In this document: positions 35,875-42,486 of the stretch, in pieces
Numbering within the stretch: the stretch's first letter is position 1
Layout of the letters: each line of letters begins with the position of its first letter
From: Natrarchaeobius halalkaliphilus
Lineage (GTDB): Archaea; Halobacteriota; Halobacteria; Halobacteriales; Natrialbaceae
Length of the DNA stretch: 64,000 nucleotides
Direction of reading: 5' to 3'
Assembly (NCBI RefSeq): GCF_003841485.1
Contig: NZ_REFY01000002.1
Span: forward strand, 496,001-560,000
The notes under the pieces: model-generated
Told to the model about the DNA's origin: nothing
The model's input: only the letters and a program-made list of their open reading frames with translations
The model's database searches: none
Position numbers and translations under genes: made by a program

Positions 35875-37122
35875 ATGTCCGACCGATCCGAGCTATCGGG
35901 GTGGCTCTCCGAACGGCCTGGGCTGACCGCGGTCGCGGCCGCGAGTGCCACTCTCGGTCTCCTGATCGTTCTCCCCTATCTCCAGTACGTTCTTCTCGGC
36001 CTCATCCTCGCGTACATCCTCGTTCCCGCCCAGCGACGGCTCGAACGGTACGTCGGGGCGATGATCGCCGCACTCACGCTGGTCGTCGTCGCGGTGCTCG
36101 CGATCATCCTCCCGCTCGCGTACGTCCTCGCGATCGCGTTCCGCGAGGCGCTCGAGATCGTAACCGCCGTCGAGGAGGGGAGTCTAAGCGTCGACGCGAT
36201 CGAATCACGGCTCGAGGAGACGGGATACGCCGTCGATCTCGTCGAACTCTCTCAGACGTACCAGGAACCGATCGCGGGCGGGCTCCAAGGTGTCGTGACT
36301 CGCGGGATGGAACTGGTCACCGGACTTCCGAACGTCCTCATCGGACTGACGGTAACGCTGTTCGTCCTCTTTGCGCTGTTACGAGACCGCGAGGCGCTCG
36401 TGACCTGGTTCGAACGCGTTCTCCCGATGGACGACGACATTCAGCGCGAGCTACACACGGAGCTCAACCAACTCATGTGGGCCTCGGTCGTCGGAAACGT
36501 CGTCGTCGCCGGTATCCAGGCCGTGCTGCTCGGGGTCGGGCTGGCACTGCTCGGCGTCCCCGCCGTGATCTTTCTTACCGTCGCGACGTTCGTCCTCGCG
36601 TTGCTCCCGCTGGTCGGCGCGTTCGGCGTCTGGGTGCCGGTTGCGCTCTATCTGGTGGCGATCGATCAGCCGCTCGTAGCGCTCACGCTCGTCGTCTACG
36701 GCTCGCTCGTCAGCGCGTCGGACACCTACCTCCGGCCGGCGCTCATCGGACGCACGAGCGCGTTCAACTCCGCGATCGTCGTCGTCGGGATCTTCGGCGG
36801 AATCGTCGTCTTCGGCGCCGTCGGGCTGTTTATCGGTCCCGTCGTTCTCGGCGGTGCCAAGATCACGTTAGACGTCTTCGCTCGAGAACGCGCGAACGCG
36901 ATCGGTCTCGAGGCGGAGGAGACGGCCGCCGATCCGGCCGTCGACACCGCCCCCGGAACCGGCGTGGAATCGGAGACGACGGCAACCGACCGGGATGAAG
37001 ACGGTACCGAGACCGGCGACGACCCCGGAACCACGTCCGGCGGAGGCGGGACACGCGAAACGGATTCCGACCGCGGTCCCAAATCCACAGAGCGGGCGAG
37101 CGGAGATCACGACGAAGGGTAA
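35875..37122 (+). CDS. AI-2E/PerM family membrane protein
   Basis: 415 residues from ATG 35875 (MSDRSELSGWLSERPG); the longer frame to 35800 reaches into a repeat. There are about eight membrane segments: LGLLIVLPYLQYVLLGLILAY, AMIAALTLVVVAVLAIILPLAY, and others toward LFIGPVVLGGAKITLDVFA. The FLTVATFVLALLPLVGAF segment is typical of the family. PerM/AI-2E proteins have been linked to solute or Na+ efflux and to AI-2 export in some bacteria; the archaeal function is unknown. About 65 residues after the last helix are acidic low-complexity (EDGTETGDDPGT). Confidence 0.86.
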   Translation: MSDRSELSGWLSERPGLTAVAAASATLGLLIVLPYLQYVLLGLILAYILVPAQRRLERYVGAMIAALTLVVVAVLAIILPLAYVLAIAFREALEIVTAVEEGSLSVDAIESRLEETGYAVDLVELSQTYQEPIAGGLQGVVTRGMELVTGLPNVLIGLTVTLFVLFALLRDREALVTWFERVLPMDDDIQRELHTELNQLMWASVVGNVVVAGIQAVLLGVGLALLGVPAVIFLTVATFVLALLPLVGAFGVWVPVALYLVAIDQPLVALTLVVYGSLVSASDTYLRPALIGRTSAFNSAIVVVGIFGGIVVFGAVGLFIGPVVLGGAKITLDVFARERANAIGLEAEETAADPAVDTAPGTGVESETTATDRDEDGTETGDDPGTTSGGGGTRETDSDRGPKSTERASGDHDEG

Positions 37123-37289
37123 AGCGAGGACGAACCGGCAGAAGTGAGACGGATACGACGGCGATCGAACGGGACGTCCGCCAATCTCGCACGGACCGCT
37201 GTCAACGCGACACGCGAGACGGAGTCGGACCGCTTCGGAGGGATCGCAGACAGTTGCCGGCCCCGTCACCGCCGGTACAGCAGCCCGTA

Positions 37290-37469
37290 TCAGGCATCAA
37301 CGCTCGAGTCGACGGCCGTTCCGTTGTCTCCGATCCGAACGAAGCCGTAATCACAGTCGGGACAGTGCCATTTGACCTTCTCACCGAGGTGGAGAGTGGT
37401 GCTCGCGGCGCGGTAAAACGTCCGTTCGACCCCACAGTCAGGACACTCGTGATCGAGTTCCAGAGCCAT
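37290..37469 (-). CDS. Small zinc beta-ribbon protein
   Basis: 59 residues from ATG 37469 (MALELDHECPDCGVERTFYR); the longer frame to 37583 is out of character. Two CPxC motifs, HECPDCGVE and WHCPDCDYG, are spaced as in a zinc ribbon. The segment AASTTLHLGEKVKWHC between them is conserved in haloarchaeal members (DUF7838-like, from memory). Such proteins may bind nucleic acids or other proteins. It is divergent with the cobalamin gene at 37652 and may share its intergenic region. Confidence 0.75.
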   Translation of the reverse strand: MALELDHECPDCGVERTFYRAASTTLHLGEKVKWHCPDCDYGFVRIGDNGTAVDSSVDA

Positions 37470-37620
37470 ACTCGTAGCTTGTGCGTTGGGGGTGTTTAAT
37501 GTATTCGTTCGCGATGACGTCGTCCCGCGACGGCACCAACGGGGAGACCGATCTCGTCGCTGGTCACGAGGTTCCGCGATCAACGCCAGTGAAACCGGCC
37601 GCGGTAATCGGCGGCCGACA

Positions 37621-37629
37621 GTATAAGTA
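37621..37629 (+). promoter_or_regulatory. TATA box of the cobalamin adenosyltransferase gene
   Basis: GTATAAGTA lies 23-31 bases upstream of the ATG at 37652, the expected distance for an archaeal TATA box when transcription starts at or near the start codon (leaderless mRNA). Confidence 0.55.
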
Positions 37630-37651
37630 TCGCTCTACCGTCGAGTCAAGC

Positions 37652-38185
37652 ATGTCTATCTACACCGGCCGCGGCGACGACGGGAAGACCGACCTCCGGG
37701 ACATGACCCGCGTCTCGAAGACCAGCCCCCGAATCGAAGCCTATGGAACCATCGACGAACTCAACGCCCTGATCGGAACGATCCGATCGACCGGTTACGA
37801 CGACATCGACGATCGACTCCGGACGATCCAGAACCACCTCCACGTCGTTCAGGCGGATTTCGCGAACCCGGATCCCGACGACGACGATCCGGCGATCGGT
37901 ACCGACCACGTCGAGACGATCGAACGCTGGATCGACGAGTACGACGAGGAACTCGAGCCGCTGACCTCGTTCATCCTCCCGTCCGGGAGCGATCACGGAT
38001 CCAGACTCCACCACGCCCGAACGGTCTGCCGACGCGCCGAACGGCGAGCCGTCGATCTCGCGATCCACGAGGAGGTCAACGAGAACGCCGTTCAGTACCT
38101 GAATCGACTCTCAGACGGACTGTTTACGTTTGCTCGCGTGGTCAACGTTCGGGAGGGAGAGCCCGAAGAAGCACCGGCGTACTGA
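37652..38185 (+). CDS. Cob(I)alamin adenosyltransferase, PduO type
   Basis: 177 residues from ATG 37652 (MSIYTGRGDDGKTDL); the upstream frame looks non-coding and a TATA box is placed correctly for this start. The N-terminal YTGRGDDGKTDLRDMTRVSK carries the ATP-binding TGxGDxGxT motif; SPRIEAYGTIDELNALIG is the second conserved segment; the C-terminus has SGSDHGSRLHHARTVCRRAERRAVDL with the conserved R-x-x-x-R-R-A-E-R. The enzyme converts cob(I)alamin to adenosylcobalamin using ATP. Haloarchaea make or salvage B12, and the product serves for instance methylmalonyl-CoA mutase. Confidence 0.93.
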   Translation: MSIYTGRGDDGKTDLRDMTRVSKTSPRIEAYGTIDELNALIGTIRSTGYDDIDDRLRTIQNHLHVVQADFANPDPDDDDPAIGTDHVETIERWIDEYDEELEPLTSFILPSGSDHGSRLHHARTVCRRAERRAVDLAIHEEVNENAVQYLNRLSDGLFTFARVVNVREGEPEEAPAY

Positions 38186-38229
38186 CCGCGACGGAACCGA
38201 CGGCGATTCACCTGTCTCGATTCACCTGC

Positions 38230-40002
38230 CTACCCGCTGGCGTCGTCGACCTCGAGCCCGACCAGTGACTGGCCGAGCACGTCCGCGTATCCCGACGGCG
38301 TGAGCTTCAACGCGGGAACGCCGAGAAACGTCAACGTCTGGGCGGTCACCAGCGGCCGCTCGAGATCGCTGCCGCCCGCCGCGATCGCTTCGCGAAGCGT
38401 CTCGAATCGAGCGGCGATCTCCTCGAGTGGCATGTCAGCCGCGGTCGCCGCGACCGGCGCCGGGAGATCAGCGACGATCGCTCCCTCGCGGGCCACGGCG
38501 AAGCCACCCCCCATCGAGGCAACTCGATCAGCGGCGACGAGGCCGTCTTCGACGTCGGCTGCGATCGTCAGGAGCCCCGGCGTCTCCCAGGTCCCCGTCG
38601 TCGCGACGGCTCCGGCCTCGAGGCCGAATCCGGCGAGAAATCCCGTGAATCCGCGGTCCGCCGTTTCCGGGTCGCGGTCGATCAGCGTCGCCGTGAGCAC
38701 GTCGGCCGCGGGATCGGGTGCCAGTCGCCGGTCCTCGGTATCGTAGCGACGTTCCGAGACCACGGCGGGCGATGCCGTCGTCTCCGTCGTCACGAGACCG
38801 TTCCCGACCGCCATCGCACGGACGACACCGTCCGGAGCGACCTCGTACGGCGCTGTAAAGCGATCGGCGGAGAGGTCGACCGCGACGGTGTCGTAGACGT
38901 AGTCGGGGTACGGCTCCGTCCGGGGCTCGACGGTCGGCCGTCCGCCAGCGACGACGACCTCTCCCCCCGTCAAAACCGTTTCGACGCCCATCGACTCGAG
39001 GTCGTCCACGAGGACCAGATCCGCGATCGAACCGGGCGCGATCACACCTCGGTCCTCCAGGCCGAAGTGGTCAGCGGGATTCCGCGTGGCCGCGTCGATC
39101 GCGTCCGCCGCCGGGACGCCGGCATCGATCAGCCGCCGAACGACGTCAGCCATCCCGAAGCCGTCGAGGAGATCGTCGGGCCAGACGCCGTCGGTGGATA
39201 GCGAAACGCTCGCGCGGTCGACGTCGGGAAGCGCCTCGACGAACACGTCGAGGTCGTCGCGAATCGAGCCACAGCGTCCGACGACGTGAAGGCCGTGTTC
39301 GGCCCGTCGTCGAACACCCTCGGCCGTGATCGCCTCGTGATCGTTGTCCACGACCGTCGCGAACGCCCTGAGCCGGTCGCCGCGACAGCCCGCCCCGTGG
39401 CCGACGATCGTCTCGCCGGCGTCGCGAACCCGCTCGTAGAGCTCCTCGACCGGCGAGTCGCGCCCGACAACGTGAACCCAGTCGATCTCACCGACGCCGA
39501 CGATCCGATCGCGCTCGAGCAAGCCCGCGAGCGCCTCGAGTTCGTCCTCACCCCCTCGGGCCGGCTCGAACGTGTCGACCAGAACCTGCGGCGGTAGCGT
39601 GAGATACACCGACAGCGGCAGTTCGGCCGTCCGCTCGAGGGACGTCTCGACGCCGCGGCTCCCGAAGAGAACTCCCAGACCGGAGGTTTCGCTCACGATC
39701 GACGTCGTTCCGCTCGCGAGCAACGCCGGGACGGCGCGTTGGGGCGTGAGATAGATGTCGACGTGCGTGTGGGCATCGATCAATCCGGGAACGACGGTTC
39801 GACCGCCGGCGTCGACGATGGTCGTCTCGGAACCGGTAACCTTCGCTCCGTCTTCGAGGAGCGCTGCGATTCGATCACCGACGATCGCCACGTCGCGATC
39901 CAGAAACTCTCGACGGTTCGAACAGTAGACCCGACCGTCCCGAAGAATCGTATCGGCGCTCGCCCCCGTTCGCTCGAGGGCGACCTCCTGTAGCTCGTTC
40001 AT
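38230..40002 (-). CDS. ade: Adenine deaminase family amidohydrolase
   Basis: 590 residues from ATG 40002 (MNELQEVALERTG); the frame continues to 40062. VVPGLIDAHTHVDIYLTP has the HxH metal motif, IVGVGEIDWVHVVG carries the next conserved Glu/His segment, VGHGAGCRGDRLRAF another His, and SVSLSTDGVWPDDLL the Asp. The C-terminal half (GNGLVTTETTASPAV, ADRVASMGGGFAVAREG) is the extended domain particular to adenine deaminase (AdeC type). The reaction would be adenine + water to hypoxanthine + ammonia, for purine salvage. Substrate preference in archaea is not tested. It lies at the end of the core region, ahead of the tRNA-Val. Confidence 0.87.
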   Translation of the reverse strand: MNELQEVALERTGASADTILRDGRVYCSNRREFLDRDVAIVGDRIAALLEDGAKVTGSETTIVDAGGRTVVPGLIDAHTHVDIYLTPQRAVPALLASGTTSIVSETSGLGVLFGSRGVETSLERTAELPLSVYLTLPPQVLVDTFEPARGGEDELEALAGLLERDRIVGVGEIDWVHVVGRDSPVEELYERVRDAGETIVGHGAGCRGDRLRAFATVVDNDHEAITAEGVRRRAEHGLHVVGRCGSIRDDLDVFVEALPDVDRASVSLSTDGVWPDDLLDGFGMADVVRRLIDAGVPAADAIDAATRNPADHFGLEDRGVIAPGSIADLVLVDDLESMGVETVLTGGEVVVAGGRPTVEPRTEPYPDYVYDTVAVDLSADRFTAPYEVAPDGVVRAMAVGNGLVTTETTASPAVVSERRYDTEDRRLAPDPAADVLTATLIDRDPETADRGFTGFLAGFGLEAGAVATTGTWETPGLLTIAADVEDGLVAADRVASMGGGFAVAREGAIVADLPAPVAATAADMPLEEIAARFETLREAIAAGGSDLERPLVTAQTLTFLGVPALKLTPSGYADVLGQSLVGLEVDDASG

Positions 40003-40117
40003 GAAGTGGTGATTCTCGCGCAGGTTCTTAACTGGATTGCGCCACGGTAGTCTCGTTTCCACGACCGGTCGAGGTCGTGTCTGACTCTCGGACCTATTCT
40101 GTTTTCTGCGAAAGGAC

Positions 40118-40126
40118 TATATTTAC
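40118..40126 (+). promoter_or_regulatory. TATA box of the gene at 40154
   Basis: CTATATTTA lies about 28-36 bases before the ATG, preceded by a purine-rich GAAAGGA (40109-40115) that could serve as BRE. The distance implies a leaderless or very short-leader transcript. Confidence 0.55.
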
Positions 40127-40153
40127 AGATCACCTTCCTCTCTCCGAGAGACG

Positions 40154-40423
40154 ATGAACAAACACTTCCACGACAGTCTGTACTACCTCAAACGGGCGGG
40201 TGAGCACGCGAAACTCGGCGTCGAATCTCAGCTCGAGCCGGCCATCAAGCGGGTGCGCGAACGACTCGGCAACGAACCCGAGCCGGAACAGAGTCGACTC
40301 GAGGCGGTTCGAAGCGAGGTCGCCGGTCTCGAGGAACGGACGCGGGGAACCATCGGGGGACTTCGAGAGCGAGTTCCGGCCGTGCGTTCGACTCGAGAGT
40401 CGACCGGCGAAAGGAACGCTTAA
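40154..40423 (+). CDS. DUF7553-like small haloarchaeal protein
   Basis: 89 residues, charged and helical: MNKHFHDSLYYLKRAGEHAKLG at the start, VESQLEPAIKRVRERLG, and RLEAVRSEVAGLEERTRGTIGGLRERV. This is the pattern of a haloarchaeal family annotated DUF7553 (from memory). A coiled-coil tendency is evident from the heptad-like Leu/Val spacing. Function unknown. It has its own TATA box at 40118 and ends 28 bases before the tRNA-Val. Confidence 0.75.
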   Translation: MNKHFHDSLYYLKRAGEHAKLGVESQLEPAIKRVRERLGNEPEPEQSRLEAVRSEVAGLEERTRGTIGGLRERVPAVRSTRESTGERNA

Positions 40424-40450
40424 GTCCGACGCACCGGAACGTCACCGTGC

Positions 40451-40525
40451 GGGTTGGTGATCTAGTCTGGTTATGATACCTCCTTCACACGGAGGAAGTC
40501 GGCAGTTCAAATCTGCCTCAACCCA
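40451..40525 (+). tRNA. tRNA-Val (anticodon CAC)
   Basis: 75 bases. Acceptor GGGTTGG pairs with TCAACCC (one G-U), D arm with AGTCTGGTTATGA, anticodon stem CCTCC/GGAGG around the loop TTCACAC (anticodon CAC, reads GTG codons), T arm GGCAGTTCAAATCTGCC, discriminator A, no encoded CCA. No intron. Its 3' 21 bases recur at 40645, suggesting that it has been an integration target. Confidence 0.95.
40505..40525 (+). repeat. Candidate att site: 3' end of tRNA-Val
   Basis: GTTCAAATCTGCCTCAACCC followed by A, the T-arm and acceptor 3' strand. It is repeated with one mismatch at 40645-40665, exactly 140 bases on, as expected when integrases use tRNA 3' ends as crossover sites. Confidence 0.6.
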
Positions 40526-40644
40526 TTTTTGACGACACAACGACGACGAGCGTAGCGAGGAGTCCGTGTCGTCAAAAATGGTCGGAGATTTGAACCAGAC
40601 GAGTCGCGCACAGCGAACACTGTGAGCGAGCACGTCTCGGCGAG

Positions 40645-40665
40645 GTTCAAATCTGCCTCAATCCA
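40645..40665 (+). repeat. Direct repeat of the tRNA-Val 3' end (att-like)
   Basis: GTTCAAATCTGCCTCAATCC followed by A; differs from 40505-40525 by a single C to T. It is not part of a full tRNA. Located 120 bases after the tRNA end. A shorter match, GCCTCAACCCA, occurs at 42149-42159. Confidence 0.65.
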
Positions 40666-40820
40666 CTGGCGTTCCTACTCCTGACGAGTTACGGGACGGC
40701 AGAGAGGTCCTTATGGAAGGTATGCGAACCGTTCTATGACACCCACTATATGGTATACTCCTAGATCTAACCACTGCTTCTTCCCAAACAATCAACCTAC
40801 TACGTACTGAACTACTGTGT

Positions 40821-41465
40821 ATGAGCGCTGACGGAACACATACCGTGACCGAGATTCCAGTGGAAGACGTGGCACTCGAGGGGGAGCTGTCGGTTCCGAC
40901 GGAATCAGCCGGACTCGTCCTCTTCGCTCACGGTAGTGGCAGCAGCAGACATAGTTCGTGAAACAACCTCGTCGCGGAGACATTGCGTGAACACGGTCTC
41001 GGCACGCTCCTGTTCGACTTGCTCACCGAGATCGAAGACCAGGATCGGGAGAATCGATTCGACATTCCGCTGCTAACGGATCGACTCGTCGAGACGACCG
41101 AATGGGTCCGCGACCAAGCGGAAACAAGTGATCACTCGATCGGTTATTTCGGCGCCAGTACAGGAGCTGCGTCGGCCCTCCGTGGAGCGGCGCGCCCGGT
41201 TACGGAAATTGATGCGGTGGTTTCGCGCGGTGGACGTGTCGATATGGCGTCCGAAGTTGTTGACGCCGTGACGGCACCGACACTGCTGATCGTCGGCGGC
41301 GAAGACGAGTCGGTATTCGAACTGAATCGAGAGGTCCACGCTAAGCTCTCGTGTGAGAAAGACCTCCGGGTCGTGGAAGGTGCGGGCCACCTCTTCGAGG
41401 AACCAGGAGAACTCGAGATGGTCGCCGATCATGCTTCCGATTGGTTCACGGGACACCTCGGGTGA
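40821..41465 (+). pseudogene. Dienelactone-hydrolase-like alpha/beta hydrolase with in-frame TGA
   Basis: The frame from ATG 40821 encodes SADGTHTVTEIPVEDVALEG and the family's N-terminal FAHGSGSSRHS, then meets TGA at 40959-40961 and continues in the same frame: NNLVAETLREHGLGTLLFDLLTEIED. GYFGASTGAASAL holds the nucleophile Ser; IVGGEDESVFEL has the acid Asp and GAGHLFEEPG the His. The expected residue at the stop is Arg (CGA to TGA by transition), so it is a nonsense pseudogene unless the TGA is suppressed or is a sequencing error. Total 215 codons, the usual family length. Translation could restart at TTG 40983 but would lack the oxyanion loop. Confidence 0.8.
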
Positions 41466-41603
41466 AACTCCGGCACCGGTCCGGAAGTACTTCTGAACGG
41501 AATCGGGTCGGCGAAACGATGAATCACGATGAAACAGTGATTTGCCCGCGATGAGGCACATTCAGGGTCGGAATTTAGGCACGGTGCAGGGGTATTGTCT
41601 GAT

Positions 41604-41873
41604 ATGGCTGAGATTCCAGACGTCGACAGCGTGGAATCGGAAGACGAGTACATTCATGTCCTGTTTCGTGATCCCGATAGATACGACGAGATTCGAACGC
41701 CGGACTGGGCGGACGATCCGGCGGAGTCGGTCTCAGTGGGCAGCGAGGTGCGTACCGGGGAGCTGGAGGGGAGCGACGATTGGGAGGTTACGAGTGTGCT
41801 GATTAAAAAGAACGTCGGCGAGGAGAAGGCCGAGGAGCAAGCGCGTGAGATCATCGAGAAGATCGAATCGTAG
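41604..41873 (+). CDS. Small acidic haloarchaeal protein
   Basis: 89 residues from ATG 41604 (MAEIPDVDSVESEDEYIHV); the ORF can also begin at TTG 41595. Content: DEYIHVLFRDPDRYDEIRTPDWADDPAESVSVGSEVRTGELEGSDDWEV, then SVLIKKNVGEEKAEEQAREIIEKIES, a helical Lys/Glu C-terminus. The family is conserved in haloarchaea as far as I recall, but no function is known. Codon use is core-like and there is no sign of decay, in contrast to the pseudogenes on either side. Confidence 0.68.
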   Translation: MAEIPDVDSVESEDEYIHVLFRDPDRYDEIRTPDWADDPAESVSVGSEVRTGELEGSDDWEVTSVLIKKNVGEEKAEEQAREIIEKIES

Positions 41874-41917
41874 CACGCAAGCCACCTGCATTGAGGGGAG
41901 ACGGTGAGTGATCGAGT

Positions 41918-42090
41918 ATGGACGTCACCGAAGCCATCGAAACGCGCATCGAACTGAGAGAGTAACGCCGACGAGTCCGTCAACGAGGAGACGAAGCGCG
42001 CGACCCTCGGGCGGCACCCGCGGAATCAGGAACCGATCGGTTCGAGACTCTCGTGGTTGGCGTTCATGGATTCTCACGGACCCCGAATGA
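41918..42090 (+). pseudogene. Nitroreductase-family gene fragment
   Basis: ATG 41918 opens MDVTEAIETRIELRE and then hits TAA. Dropping one base gives DESVNEETKRA in the next frame, followed by RNQEP after a gap. Intact family members begin with an MD-x-x-EAIETRRSVREY region, a DE-x-V-x-x-E segment, and the APSGRNxQP FMN-binding motif. The fragment therefore has a one-base insertion, an internal deletion in the FMN motif and no C-terminal half. It lies in the pseudogene-rich part of the island. Confidence 0.55.
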
Positions 42091-42457
42091 GTGCCGGTAG
42101 TACCTGAAACCGGCCGCGAAGACCTCGTTCGAACTTCGAGCGAGACCCGCCTCAACCCATACGAACTACGTACGGTCTGTAATCGTGCTTTCTTGGGCGT
42201 TTCAAGCGTTGTGCTGAGCGGACATAATTTTGGGTAGAGGATCAGGACCGTAGAACCCACTCGGTTGTTGTACGAAGGTCGTCTTCGTCTGGGAATTCCG
42301 ATATAATTTCCGTCAGGGGATATATGGATTCGGCCCTCACAGGACATCTCCACCCGTACTCACGGCAACGTCGAAAGCTGGGAAGCACTTCCGGGTGGGA
42401 CGAGTCGACTTCGATGAGCGGTCGATTAGCGGAAACTGGTTAGGGACTTTGAACGGG
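42091..42457. other. Intergenic region before the PLD/ATPase gene
   Basis: About 370 bases with no supported gene. A GCCTCAACCCA (42149-42159) matches the end of the tRNA-Val and could be a remnant att site. ORFs on the minus strand here (41925-42353) have weak composition. Confidence 0.35.
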
Positions 42458-42467
42458 TTTATTACAT
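42458..42467 (+). promoter_or_regulatory. TATA-like element for the PLD/ATPase gene
   Basis: TTTATTACAT, about 20-29 bases ahead of the ATG at 42487, within an AT-rich stretch (42457-42485). The placement fits a leaderless transcript. Confidence 0.45.
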
Positions 42468-42486
42468 ATTAAATGTTTTACTGTAT

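Noticed and set aside
42149-42159. Third tRNA-Val att copy
   Set aside because: Only 11 bases match and no T-arm context is kept, so I list it as a possibility and not as a feature.
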